Below are positions 1 to 12,000 of a stretch of 36,558 nucleotides of DNA, in pieces. The DNA is from Prosthecobacter sp. Lineage in GTDB: Bacteria; Verrucomicrobiota; Verrucomicrobiia; Verrucomicrobiales; Verrucomicrobiaceae. Position 1 is the stretch's first letter. Every line of letters starts with the position of its first letter. Location: positions 1 to 36,558 of the forward strand of contig JAURHS010000018.1 of assembly GCA_030833205.1 (NCBI GenBank). Direction: 5' to 3'. Position numbers and translations under genes: made by a program. The notes under the pieces were generated by a model, which was given only the letters and a program-made list of their open reading frames with translations, did not search any database and was not told the origin of the DNA.

Positions 1-2215
1 GTTGAAGTCGCCACGGCGCTGGAATCGGCACTTTGCCAAGCTTGAGTTGCGTCAGCGCGGTGCGACCGAGGTGCTTGAGCCCCTGAAGGCCTGGGCGGCG
101 GCCTTGGATGCGGGCGACCCGCAGTACTGGCATCATTTGCTAGAGGCGGCTTGGGCTCACGAGGGCCTCAATCATTTTTCACCCAAGCTATGGCGGCAGT
201 TGGCCGATAGCCCACAGGCTGAGGCCAGGGCGGCGGCTTACCGCATGTTGACCCACCGTTGGCAGGAGTTGGGAGACGCACTCAAAGCCCTGGAAAAAGG
301 CGTGCGCGATGAGCACCCACTGGTTCGGTTGTGGGCGGTGGCAGGCTTGATGAACATGCATCAGCCCAAGGCGCTTGAGGTGGCTTTGCTGGCGCTGGAT
401 CAGCCGATGGATGAGTCGCTGGATTTTCTGCTCGAGAGCTTTGCGCGGGAGCAGGCGTCGGTGTGGTTGCCGCTGGCGCTCTCAGGCAAGCTCAAGCTCA
501 ACGGCAAGCCCAAGCATCTGGTGTACGCGATGAAGGCGGCCTCGACGCCGCAGGCGCTCACGCCTCTGCTTGAAGCGCTGCGTGCGGGCAGGCTTTCCGA
601 TGAGGACGCCAGGGAAGTGTTGGCGATGGCCGGCGATGCGGCCGACGCAGCGCAGGCCGCGGAGTTGGCGGAGTTGGTCAAAGACCCCGAGTTTGCCTCC
701 AAGCGGGTGGGCTTGCTCGATGCCTTGGTGAAGGCCGCGGCCACGCGTGGCGTGCGCCCCGAGCAGGCGCAGGCTCTGGCGACGCAATGGCTGGCCGATC
801 CAGCCATGGAAGTGGTGCATCGTGCCGCCATTCTAGCTGGGGCCTGGAAACTGCAGGGCGCAAGGCCGAGGCTGCAGGAGATTTTTGATGATGCCAAGCT
901 GCCGCGTGGGGTGCGCGAGGGCGCGCGCGAGGGACTGGTGCGCTTGGGTGGGACGGCCAGCCGCGATTTCTTTGACGAGGCCTTCCGTAGTCGCGAGCAG
1001 TCGCGGGCGTTGGCCCTCAAGGGCTTGGTGGAGGTGGGGCCCAATTTGGCGGCGCAGCGCGCCATCGAGTTTTTCGCCAAGGCGCCGGTGCCGGCAGCCA
1101 TGGAGATCCTGACGGCCTTCATGCAGAACAAGCAGTTGCCGCAGACCTTGGCCAAGGCCTTGCAGGGAAAGCAGATCCCCTCGGAGTTTGCGGTTGAGGC
1201 GATTCGCATGGTGAGCACCCGCGGTACAGCGGCAGGCCTGGAGGCTGCCCTGCGTCAGGCCGGTGGGGTCAAGGCCATGGCCCAAAGTCTGGACCCAGCG
1301 GCCATGGCGGCGATGGTGGCCAAGGTGCAGAATTCCGGCAACGCGCAGCGCGGAGAGGTGATTTATCGCCGAGCCAATCTGCTCTGTCAGAGCTGCCACG
1401 CCATCGGCGAGGCCGGTGGGGTGTTGGGGCCAAATCTGGTGAGCATTGGCGGCAGCGCGCCCGTGGATTACCTCATTGAGAGCCTGTTGGAGCCAAGCAA
1501 AAAGATCAAGGAGGGTTACCACATGAGCATTGTCAGCCTGAAGGATGGTCGCGTCTTCAGTGGGGCCGTGGTGCAGGATGGCGGGCAGGAGTTGGTGCTG
1601 CGCGACCCGGCCAACCAGATGCAGAAAATTGCCAAGGCCTTGATTGCCAAGCGTGAAATGAGCCCGGCGAGCATGATGCCGGCGGGTCTCACCGCCTCGT
1701 TGCGCGAGGATGAATTCGTGGATCTGGTGCGGTTTTTAAGCGAGCTGGGCCGCGAGGGCGCCTATAAAATTGGCACCAAGCGCCTGGTCCGGACCTGGCA
1801 GGTCATGGGGGCTGGCATCGGCCGCGACAGCATTGACCATGTGCGCCATGTCGGCTTGCATGCCCTGCACGAGAAGGACGGCCAGTACCCTTGGGAACTG
1901 CGCTTCTCTCAAGTCTCTGGATCCTTGCCGCTCAACGAGCTGAGTGAAATCAAGATGTACCCTTGGTTCCCCAGGATTGCGCGCTTCGGGCTCAAGCTGC
2001 CGGGCGCGGGCAGGGTGAGGCTAGGCCTGAGCTCCGTTGAGGCCGTGACCGTGGTGGTTGGCGATCGCATTTTGCCAAAGACGGAAGCGGAGCTGGAACT
2101 GGAGTTGCCTGCTGGCGTCACTCCCATCAGCGTGGTCATTGGCCGTGATGCCAAGGGCCTGGAGGGCTTCAGCGTCGAATTGCTGCAAGGTGCGGCCGAA
2201 GTGGTGACGCCTTGA
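1..2215 (+). CDS. PVC-type HEAT-repeat / CxxCH heme-binding protein, 3' part (5' end outside window)
   Basis: The open frame runs in from the left edge and ends at TGA 2213-2215; 737 residues are visible, and a true start is probably upstream. Residues about 1-420 are Ala/Leu-rich helical pairs of HEAT type. A c-type cytochrome domain follows with the heme site CQSCH (C462, C465, H466), then GPNLVSIGG and a segment around residues 490-560 (E-S-L-L-E-P-S-K-K-I-K-E-G-Y). This is the pattern of the Pirellula/Verrucomicrobium-type heme-binding domain (TIGR02603). A beta-rich tail of about 150 residues closes the protein. Family members usually start with a sugar/sorbosone-dehydrogenase-like propeller, which would lie upstream. 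Expected role: periplasmic or membrane-attached electron transfer tied to carbohydrate oxidation; the substrate cannot be read. It looks unrelated to the downstream block, from which a probable promoter separates it. Confidence 0.88.
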   Translation, partial: LKSPRRWNRHFAKLELRQRGATEVLEPLKAWAAALDAGDPQYWHHLLEAAWAHEGLNHFSPKLWRQLADSPQAEARAAAYRMLTHRWQELGDALKALEKGVRDEHPLVRLWAVAGLMNMHQPKALEVALLALDQPMDESLDFLLESFAREQASVWLPLALSGKLKLNGKPKHLVYAMKAASTPQALTPLLEALRAGRLSDEDAREVLAMAGDAADAAQAAELAELVKDPEFASKRVGLLDALVKAAATRGVRPEQAQALATQWLADPAMEVVHRAAILAGAWKLQGARPRLQEIFDDAKLPRGVREGAREGLVRLGGTASRDFFDEAFRSREQSRALALKGLVEVGPNLAAQRAIEFFAKAPVPAAMEILTAFMQNKQLPQTLAKALQGKQIPSEFAVEAIRMVSTRGTAAGLEAALRQAGGVKAMAQSLDPAAMAAMVAKVQNSGNAQRGEVIYRRANLLCQSCHAIGEAGGVLGPNLVSIGGSAPVDYLIESLLEPSKKIKEGYHMSIVSLKDGRVFSGAVVQDGGQELVLRDPANQMQKIAKALIAKREMSPASMMPAGLTASLREDEFVDLVRFLSELGREGAYKIGTKRLVRTWQVMGAGIGRDSIDHVRHVGLHALHEKDGQYPWELRFSQVSGSLPLNELSEIKMYPWFPRIARFGLKLPGAGRVRLGLSSVEAVTVVVGDRILPKTEAELELELPAGVTPISVVIGRDAKGLEGFSVELLQGAAEVVTP

Positions 2216-2227
2216 GTTGGCGATGAC

Positions 2228-2247
2228 CTCCCGCGGTGACCCGGGAG
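2228..2247 (+). terminator. Weak hairpin after the cytochrome gene
   Basis: CTCCCG (2228-2233) pairs perfectly with CGGGAG (2242-2247) across an 8-nt loop, 13 nt after the stop codon. No T-run follows, so it is not a classic intrinsic terminator. It may stabilise the mRNA end or be chance. Confidence 0.3.
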
Positions 2248-2272
2248 AGGCGGTATTTACCATGTATTTGGT

Positions 2273-2302
2273 TTGACCTGCGAGGGCTGGTTTTGGTATT
2301 CT
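2273..2302 (+). promoter_or_regulatory. Putative sigma70-type promoter for the cassette
   Basis: TTGACC (2273-2278), an 18-nt spacer, then TATTCT (2297-2302). This is the best -35/-10 pair I can find in the 136-nt gap, and it sits about 50 nt before the start of the cassette B gene. A leader of roughly 40 nt would follow. Assigned by eye only. Confidence 0.45.
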
Positions 2303-2351
2303 TGAACCGAGTCCAATCCTGTTCGTTCCAACTCTTTAAGGCGCGCCCACC

Positions 2352-2879
2352 ATGAAGCCAACCCTCGCCCCCAAGTCAGTCGCTTTGCCGACCCGCACGC
2401 GTTCCGGGTTTTCCTTGGTCGAGGTGGTGTTGGCGGTGGGCATCATGGGTCTGGGAGTGGTCACGATTTTGGGCCTTCTGCCTCATGGTCTGGAGCTGTC
2501 GCGCAAGACCTTCAACGAGCAGGCGCACACCCGCATTGTTGACTCCATTGCCTCCGATCTCCAAGGGGCCTCATGGGCCGACATGGCGGGCGCCACGAGG
2601 GCAGGCGGGATCAAATTTTTCTTTGATGATCAGGGCTTGCGTCAGGAGAGCTCCACCAACGCCACTTTTGTGGCCAGAGCACAAATGGTCAATGAGGCAG
2701 AGCTGACCATCGGCATGCCCATGCCAGGCAATGCCAACTCCCTGCAACCCAACCCGAACCTTCGTCGCATTCGCATTGATGTGGCCACCTCGCAGGATCA
2801 GAACTTCAATTTCGACGCGCCGCCCGCAGCGGCTCCAGTCAAGCGCTACACCGCCCTGGTGGCCAAGATGCGCCCCTGA
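2352..2879 (+). CDS. Verru_Chthon cassette protein B, prepilin-like (GspI-like)
   Basis: A 175-residue protein with a class III (prepilin-type) signal. A basic leader R15-T-R-S-G19 is followed by FSLVEVVLAVGIMGLG, predicting cleavage G19|F20 with Glu24 at +5, then a hydrophobic helix and GLLPHGLEL. The start ATG has AAGG about 10 nt upstream (2338-2341). The sequence GLLPHG right after the helix and the overall length fit Verru_Chthon cassette protein B (TIGR02598). The helix and the following segment resemble the minor pseudopilin GspI, which is my inference. Processed by a prepilin peptidase, it would sit in the inner membrane or at a pseudopilus tip. It is first in the block, 37 nt before the giant gene, so the two are probably translated from one mRNA. 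Confidence 0.88.
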   Translation: MKPTLAPKSVALPTRTRSGFSLVEVVLAVGIMGLGVVTILGLLPHGLELSRKTFNEQAHTRIVDSIASDLQGASWADMAGATRAGGIKFFFDDQGLRQESSTNATFVARAQMVNEAELTIGMPMPGNANSLQPNPNLRRIRIDVATSQDQNFNFDAPPAAAPVKRYTALVAKMRP

Positions 2880-2916
2880 AATCATGCTGCCTGTGCAGCG
2901 CTACAAAAGGATTTTT

Positions 2917-3021
2917 ATGAACACGAAGCATTTTCTTCGTTCCTGGTTGAGTTGGGCCTTGTCCCTGACCTTGCTCGCCCTCGGCTTCATGCTGCTGAGC
3001 GTCCTCAACTCTGCGTTGGCG
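2917..3021 (+). other. Sec signal peptide of the giant protein
   Basis: Residues 1-35: a polar start with K4 and R8, a long Leu/Ala hydrophobic core (residues 10-30) and an S-A-L-A cleavage site before Q36. This supports both the chosen start and export across the inner membrane. Confidence 0.85.
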
Positions 3022-6000
3022 CAAAGCAGCTTTGACGGCTCGTGGTTCAACTTCGGCGGAGGCAGTTGGGGCGGGTTGAATACGACGAACTGGTCCTACA
3101 CCGCGCCCGTGCGTCCTGCGGCAATGACCGCGCAACTCAACCCCCTGCCGCGCATCCGAGTCATCCGGCGCAATGACTATGTGGAAAGCGTGGTTCTCGA
3201 CACCACATTTCCCGACCCGGGAGGTTCAGGCTACACCAAGCCGCCCACGATTTACTTCAGCGACCCCGGCGCGGGTGCGCTTGGACGCCCTGCCGTGTTT
3301 CGTGCCGTGCTCGATGGCAATGGCAGCATCAACAGTTTTGAGGAAGTGGACAGAGGCAGCGGTTACACGGGCAACATCTCTGCCCAGATCAGTCAGGAAG
3401 TGACCGGAGTTGTGGTGACCAGTGCTGGCTCGGGCTATGCACAGGCCCCCTTGCTGAACTTCAGCGGGGGCGGTGCTTTCAACACCTCATCGCCACCTGC
3501 GGTTTCCATCCGCGGCGGCGTGGGTGGTGGTGCCGAGTTGAGTGTGAATGTCACCGGAAGTGCCATCACCTCGGTCAATGTGATCAATCCCGGCCGGGGC
3601 TATTCAACGGCTCTGAGGCCCAGCATTCAAGTCATCGGCTTTGATCCGCTGGCGGGTGCTTCAGGCGCCAGTGTGGGAAGTGGCGCTTCGCTTACGCCTT
3701 CGTTGGGATTGTCCTCACGCAGTTTCGTTCTGGTCAACGGAGCGTCCTTCGGACTGACCGACCAAAGCTTTGCGGTCACCTCCGGAACCCAGACTTACAG
3801 TGTTGCGCCCAAAGTCACCATTAGCGGTGGCGGCGCTATCGCCGATGCCACGGCCACTGCGGTGCTTGATGCTTCCGGCCTGGTCACTGGGATCAAGATT
3901 GTCAATCCGGGCAGCGGCTACTTCTCGGCTCCCACTCTGAGCTTCAGCGGCGGCACTGTCCTGGTGGCTGGAACGGCACCAACGGCCACAGGCAATACAA
4001 CCAACTTCAAGGATCTCTCCGACACCTTCGGAGTCACCGCGCAGAGTTTCACCATCGCCAGCGGTACGCAGACCTATTCGGTGGCACCAACCGTCACGAT
4101 CAGCGGCGGTGGAGCCAAGGTGGATGCCACCGCCAGCGCATCAATCAATGCCTCAGGCCTGGTCAATGCCATCACAATCACCGACCCAGGTCGCGGTTAC
4201 ACCTCGGCGCCGACCCTGACTTTCAGCGGCGGCACGGTTCTGGCCGCAGGCACGGCGCCTTCTGCGGAGGGCAATGCCGCCAACTTTGTGGATTTGGCCC
4301 GCACTTACAGTGTGGCACCAACGGTGACGATCACTGGAGGTGGGGCCACCTCGGCTCCTACAGCCACCGCAGTGCTGATCAATGGCAAGATTGCTGGCAT
4401 TTCGGTGAGCAATCCGGGCAATGGCTACACCTCTGCCCCTACAGCCGCATTCAGCGGTGGGACGATTCAGAACAATGGGCTGACACCAAGTCTGGTCGTG
4501 GATGACGACTTTTTCGTGATTAGTTCCGTGGTGGTTGCCGCTGGTGGTACGGGCTACAACCCAGCGAGGCCTCCAGTTGCCAGAGTCGTGGGCAGGACAC
4601 CGAGCTTTGCCGCTCAAGCCAGCGTCGTGGTCATTGATGGCCGAGTTGCCGCGGTGCCGCTCTCCCAGTCTGGCTCGGGCTACACCTATCCGCCAGTCGT
4701 GGTGATCAGCGGCGGCCCCGCCGGCCTGCTGGGTGGGGTCCGGGCCGAAGCGAGAATCAGCGCCGATGGCCAGGTTGAGGCGATCGAACTGGCTGACGAC
4801 ATTGGCGGTGTTTCACCCGCAGCTGGCGGCGCGGGGGGTGCTCAGGCGATCGCGCAATTTTCCCAAACCGACAAGGCGCAGGCATCCATGGGGGTGATTT
4901 CCTCCGTGCAGATTCTGGACGGCGGCCAAGGCTACAGCTCGGTGCCAACCATTACGGTGGGCGCCACCGCGCAAACCACCGCAGTCGCCGTGTCTCAAAT
5001 CACCGATGGATCCGTCAGTTCCGTTTCGGTCCCCAATCAGGGCAGTGGTTATGTGGTGGCTCCGCTGGTGACGCCTTTGACGAATCGCTGGACCGGCTAC
5101 ACGGCCAATCCACTGCTGAGGTTCAGCAGCAATGGCGTGACCGCTGCACTCGCCAACGCGAACTTTGCAACCACTGGCGCCAATGCAGGCAAGGTGACTT
5201 CTCTCTCCTTGGTTGATGGAGGCGCTGGGTACACTGCCGCCCCTGAGGTGATCTTGGTGGGCGGCAAGGGCAGTGGCGCCAGCGCAACGGCCTTCATCAA
5301 TCGCGGTGCCGTGATTGGCGTTGTGGTCACCAACGGTGGCTCGGGCTACGGTACCGGCGCTGAGGCTCCACGCATTGTTTTTGGAGGCAATTTTCTGGTG
5401 GGCACCTCCTTTGGAGCTGAGGCCACTGCCAATGTCAGTGGAGGGCGCATTGTCTCCATTACGGTGACTCGGGGCGGCTTCAATTACTGGACACCGCCGC
5501 AGGTCTTCATTCAATCAGGCACACCAACGACGAAGGCCACAGCAACCGCAACTCTGACCTCGGGTAGGGTGAGTGGCTTTGCCATCACCGATGGTGGCAG
5601 CGGCTACACCTCGTCTCCCATTGTGGCCTTCAAGACTGGCACGACCACCTTTCCGGTGGCCAATGTCTCCACCTCGGTGACCTATTTCAATACACCCTTT
5701 GCGGGTCGCGTGTATCAGACCAATGTGTTGTATCCTGGTGAAGGCTGGACGGGCAGCACATCGCCGCAGGTGGTGCTGACGGGCGGCGTGGTCAATGGTG
5801 GGCCTCAGGCCACGCTTCAAGTCATTCGCGACAGCGTCGCTGGCACAGTCAGGGGTCTCTGGATTGCCAATCCTGGGGGCGCAGAACCTGCGCGTCTGCT
5901 GGCCAACCTCAGCCCCCAAGGTGGAGTTGGCTCGGTGCAGATCATCTCAGGCGGCACGGGCTACCTGAGTGCGCCGCTGCTGGTGCTGGAAGCGCCCACA

Positions 6001-9000
6001 GGGAATGCTGCCCCGCTCGCCCTGGCTCCTGGAGGCCCGGGCTCCTTTGTTCAGTTCACCCGTGACATTGGCAACATCGCCGTCTCGCTGGATGCCCAGC
6101 GTGTTGTAGGTTCTCTCTCGATTGGTGACGGTGGCGGTGGTGACCCTTTGGGAATTGTCAGTGGCACCGGCGGGACGAATAGTTCTCTGGTGATGTCCAT
6201 GGGCCCGCGCGGAGGCGGTCGCGCCTTCTTCAACAAGCGGCAGGGTGGCAATGACTACATCAACGCGCCGCTGGAGTTAAGGGATCAGGTGCATCTCTCG
6301 CTGACGGGCGGCTCACTGACTCTCAATGGTCCAATCACCGGCAGTGGCGGCTTGCAGCTCAATGGTGGAGCGACGCTCTTTGTGCGCAGCAGTTCGACCG
6401 GGGCCACGCGTTCGCCGCTGTGGTTGGGCAATCGAGGCACCATTGAATTGGGTAGTCGCGGCGGCCCCATTTTTGGTTCGATCCGTCTTGGCGACAATAG
6501 TTATGGCAGCACCGGAGGCTCTGCCACCCTGCAGCTTTGGGCATCCCGCGGCTCCGGATTGGCGGATCGCTCGGCTTTCCTCGACCAGATTGATGACGCG
6601 GCAACCGTCCTGGTGGATGCCGTGGCCAACCGCTGGGGCTACCTGAAGCTTCTCGGAGGCGATGAACGCATTGGCAATCTCGTTGACCTCAACAACGCGG
6701 TGGTTCTGGAAAACATGGAGGGTGAGGGCATCAACACCGACGCCTCACTGGTGCTTGGAGGAAACAATCTCGACTCCTACATCGGCGGTTACGCTCGCGA
6801 CCGCGCCAGTGGTGGTGGCACGGGAGCCCTTGGCATTGTCAAGGAGGGCAGTGGCAGACTGCTGCTCAGGGGCGGCAACATTTCCTACACGGGAGATACG
6901 GTTCTCAAGAGCGGCGTGCTGCGCCTGACCAACACCAGCAATTTTGCCAGCCGCATCGTGGCCTCCGAGGGCACCAGAGTGGAAATTGAGACCACCTCAA
7001 ATGTGGATTTCAGTCGCGGCATTGTCGGCAGCGCCAACCTCGTCAAGCTTGGCTCGGCGACGCTGAGCTTCCGCTCAGGCAATCTCGACCTCGACAATCT
7101 CAGTTCTCGGGCCGGCACGATCAACATCTTGCCTGGTGCCGCCAGCTTTTTTGGTGCCAGCAACCGCGTGGCTGGCGCTCTCGGAACCGCTGGCGAAAGT
7201 GGACTCTCCCGCAGCATGCGGTTGGGGGGAAGTGTCTCGGTGGGTTCTCTGAGGGTGGAGGGTGCCTTTTGGGACAGCTCCTCCAACAGTGAAACCAGAG
7301 TCGAAGGACAGGACTTCACCACGACCTTCACTGGCATCACTGCCAACACCCAGGGATTCTTCACCGATGGCGTGCTGGAATCCCGCGGCGCTGTGGAGGC
7401 GGTAAACTCGACCTTGCGCATGGCGCCAAAGGAGATTGCACGAACCTTTGAAGTGGCTTCCGCGGCCAATGGCACCACGGCAATCCTCAAGGACATCACC
7501 AATGTGGTCGTCGGTGCCGTGGTGGTGCTGGGTCCCACCGAGTCCGCCTATGATGCGAACCTGCGCCACATTGTTGGCGGCACGGTGGTCACCGCCGTCA
7601 ACCCCGCCACCCGCGAGGTCACCTTCAACAACCCCGTCAAATTGGCCGCGGGCACCAAGCTTGGCTTTTATTTCAGCAGCACCACCGACGGCGTGATTCG
7701 TGCAGAGTACCTCGCCTACACCTCCGCGGTCTATGATCCGGTCAGTGCGTTGTTCGTGGCGGTCACTGCCAATGGCACCATTCACACCTCTGCCAACGGG
7801 ACTTCTTGGACCGAAGTCAGGCGGCCTGAGTTTGAGGGCGTTGCGCTAAACGCCATTGCCATCAAGGTGGGCGTGGCTGGGGTGGCGCCTTCTCAGTTTG
7901 TTGCAGTAGGCGACAACGGGCGCATTCTCTACAACGGCACCGGTGATCCTGCAGAGGTGCGTAGCGGCGGCGTCGAGGTCAGCAATGACTGGCAGTTGGT
8001 CGGCAGCACGGGCACTGGAATGGCGCTCTACGCTGTGGTCAATCGGGGGGGGGACCGTTGGGTGGCAGTGGGCAGGGATGGAACCATCATCTCAAGTGGC
8101 AATCCCTCCTTGAGTTGGCAGCAGACAGCAGGGGCGCCCAGTACCGATAGCGACCTGCTTGGGTTGACTTCGGCCGGTGCCTTTGCGCGCAGCGTCACGG
8201 TGGCGGCCAGCAACGCCACCACCGTGGGTTTCGCTGATGTCAGCAACATCGGTGTCGGCGATGAAATGGTGCTGACCTGGGGCAGCACTGCCTCGGGCAG
8301 CGTTGTGGTGCCTGCATCCACCAAGGTGACTGCAGTGGGCACAGGCACCGTAACTCTCGACAAAGCAGTGAGCTTGCCGGTGGGCACGAGAGTGGACTTC
8401 CTCGCCTCGATGGTTGCCGTGGGAAGACAGGGTGAGGTTCTTCGTTCCCTCGATGGTCAGTCATGGTCCAGAGCGGCGCTGCCCATGAATTCACGCAGCA
8501 GTGTGATTCGCGGCATCGTGGACACCTCCAGCGAGCGCTCATTGATCTTGAGCAACAGCGCCAGAGTCAGCGGCAGTGGCGCCACTTCCGTGGCTTTTGC
8601 CAACCTGCGCGCCGACACCACCGCCACTTCCGAAAAAATCACGAATATCAACGGCGCCGATATCCTTCGGCCGGGTTCGATGGTGGTCTTCAACGGTGTG
8701 CAGGCGGGGGCCAGCGTCGTCTCGGTGGATGTCGCGAATCGCTCTGCCCGTCTCTCCATGCCCTCTACGGCGTCGGGCTATGTTGCCATTCGCACCATTC
8801 GCGGTTTGACCAGCAACCGCGTGTTGCCCATCACCGGTGCCTCGGTTTACGCCTCATACAACGCGCCGAATCTGGCCAATCTCTTCGAGCGCGTCAATCA
8901 TGGTTTGAATACGGGCGACGCAGTGACTCTCGCGGGCATCGCCAATGGTGCCGGCTTGAAGGCAGGTTTCACCTACTATGTCATCCGCGTGAGTGATTCC

Positions 9001-12000
9001 AGCTTCAAGCTGGCTGACAACCTCGCCAATGCCCGGGCCGGCGTCAGTGTGATCGTGCGCAACAATCGCTTTGGCGTCACGGTTCTGCCCAGTGCCAACA
9101 TCATTCGCGAGGTCAGCAACACCCGTGGGTTGAGGCCTGGCATGTTGCTGCACGGCACTTCACTCAGTGCCCCGGCGGTGATCACCGCCATTGACGAGGT
9201 CAACCGCAGCATCATCATCAGCGGCACGCCGACGCTCTCAGGCGTGGGCTACTTCGGAGTTCTTTACGGAACCGCCACCGCCAACAGCACTGATTTGACG
9301 GCGCTGCGCCTCCTGCCAAGCATGCAGGCACTCTCCGGGCTCAGTGAGCACCTCTTCAAGCAGGTGGGTGGTCTGCCAGTGGGCAAGGACATCTCAGAGT
9401 TCCCGGGACGCACCGCATTTGGAGGCACCGCTGTGGCCTCGTTGAGTCTGCAGAACAACTCATTGATGCTGACTGAACCAGCCAGTGGCTCGGGCTATGC
9501 GCCGCTTTACACGATCAAAGGCATTACCAGCAACGGCTCAGATGTGGTCAGTGGACTGACAGCTGCAGACCTTGCTGGATTGCAGGTGGGCCAGGAAATT
9601 TACCTCAACGGCAGCCTGGAGGCCGCTGATGTCTTTGAGATCAACGGCATTGCCGCCATCAATCCGCCGAGCAGCAGTGAAGCCACTGATGGTGAGTTGG
9701 TGCTGCGTGCCGCAGTCAACCTCAACCGCGATTCCGCTCCCACGAGCGTTGACCTCGGGGTGTTTACTGGCAAGTTCACCGAGGGTCAGTCTGAGGTGAC
9801 AGATTTGAGCAACCGCGTCGGAGTGCCAGCCCCTCAGTTGGATTTGCCTGACTACCGCAGTGTGCTCGCCGTCACACGCACCCGCTTTTTTGCCGTTGGG
9901 AACAATGGTGGCGTACTCACCAGTGCAGATGGGGGCCTGACTTGGACCTCCTCCAACAGCGGCACGGGACGCGACCTGTATTCCGCGGTCATGTCCGGAA
10001 CCCGTGTCATGGTTGCAGGAGAGGACGGGTTGATCCTCGATTGCGATCAGAATGGCACGGGCTGGACCACTCTGCGTGCGCCAGACCGCAGCGACCTGCT
10101 TGACGCGCGGCAAGTGCGAGAGGTGCGCGCCTTGGTCAATGGCGGTGGCAATCTCGTGGCCTTGGGTCGGGGTGGCCTAGCTCGCTCAGGTACCACATGG
10201 TCCACCTCTCCCAATGACACCTTCAGTGGTTCGTCACTGTTCCTGACGGTTGCGGGACGCGCTGGCGCTCCCTCCTCGGCGGCCTCGGGCCGCGCGGGTG
10301 AAATCAACATCAGAAATCAATATAGCCCCGTGGTTGCTGCTGAACGGCGCATTGCGCCTGGCTCCTCAGGAGTGTTGGTGAACACCAACAACAGCAACCG
10401 CGTCGAGGACAGCATCGTGCTGCGCTCCCTTGGCGGTGTCTTCAGTTTTGAAAACAACAATGCAGATGCGGCCTTCCGCGAGACGGTTGGGGGTCTGTGG
10501 CTGGACCAAGGGCAGTTGCGCATTGAGGCCTTTGAAGCTGGCGCTGCTGGCAGCAGTCGGCTGACCTTCAACTCGCTGAGCCGCACGCCTGGTGCCACGG
10601 TGGACTTCGTGAGCCGTGTCAGCCCCAACACGACACCGCTTTCGGGCTCCATGGGCAGGAACAGCCGCAATCAGGTCATGATGGCCGTGGCCCCTACCTT
10701 GGACAATGGCATTGTGGGTGGCTGGGCCACCTTGGACAATGAGTGGGCCACCTACGATGCCACCAATGGCTTCGCGAAGCTGGCGAGTGGTGGCGTGGGC
10801 TACTCGGATGTGGGAAATGGAGCAAACTCGACGAGCTTCACAGCAGCGATGAATGCGCGTTTCCTTGGCGGGATCGCCCTCAGCAACGCGAACCGAGCGC
10901 TGAATTCCATAAAGATTGATTCCAGCAACACACTGAATCTTGGAACAGGGTTCACAAGCATTGAGAGCGGCGGCGTTTTGGTTCCCAATGTGACGGCCAC
11001 CATCGCCAACAGCCGCCTGACCGTGGGGGGTGCCGCTGGGACCTCTCCAATTCTTTACTTGAATGTCAACGGAACGCTCAACCTTGGCTCGATTGTCAAT
11101 AACGCCCCTGCCAACATTACCAAGATTGAGGATTTTTCATCTACGGTACCCCTCAGTTCCACTTCCAGTGTCACGGCTTTGACCTTCGCGAATGCTGCAT
11201 CGCTGACTGGTCTGCTGCCAGGGATGAGCGTCTCGGGCAGCCCCAGCATTCCCACAGGGACTGTGATTCAAAGCATCAGCGGCACGCAGGTCACCCTGAG
11301 TCGTGCGCTCACTGGCAGCATTGCCGCCAGCACCCCGATTACCTTCACTGGAGCGCCGGTCTCACTGGCCAAGTCTGGCTCTGGTACCTTGGTGTTTTTT
11401 GGAACCAATGCCACGGGAGGCCTTGACGAAATTGGCTTGGGCTACACTGGCAAGACTTACCTCAATGCTGGGGTTACGCAGGTTTCAGGCACGGGGCGGC
11501 TTCTTGAATTTGGGCGTCTGCCCCGCTTTCTGGTCGCCGATCACCTGCAGATCAATGGCGGCACCCTGCGCTTTGCCAATCCGGCGGTCAATCCACTGGG
11601 GGCATTTCCACAGCTCAGCACCATCAATGACACCCGGGGCATTCAGATCGGCAGTTCCGGAGGCCGCATTGAAGTCGGGCAGGGGAATCCAGCCCCCGAC
11701 ACTCGCTTGGATTTGGTGATTGAGTCGCCAATTCGAGCGCTTGGCGTGCTTGAGTTGGCCGTGTCTGGCAACGGCGTCAATCAAAACCGCATCACTCTGG
11801 GCCGGCAGGGAGGTGCGAATCTCTATCAGGCCGGACTGAAGATGGACAACGGCTTCAATGGTGATGTCATCGTGCTGGGCAGCAACACCATTGGTGGAGT
11901 CTACAAGCAGTCTGGCAACCTGATCATTGACGGTGATGCCTCCGGGGGCGGCAATAACTTCACCCTGCCGATTCGGTCCACAGCTGGCAATCTCACCCTG

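Noticed and set aside
2731-2916. Upstream start of the giant protein at 2731 or 2884
   Set aside because: 2731 lies inside cassette B in another frame; neither start has a ribosome site as good as AAAAGG before 2917, and both would bury the signal peptide behind an extra leader.
3220-5985. CRISPR or other DNA-level repeat array
   Set aside because: Repeats are protein-level, in frame, degenerate at DNA level and of irregular spacing.
7700-10210. Active sialidase
   Set aside because: Asp-box blades alone are structural; I saw no arginine triad or other catalytic set, and the blades are split by other modules.
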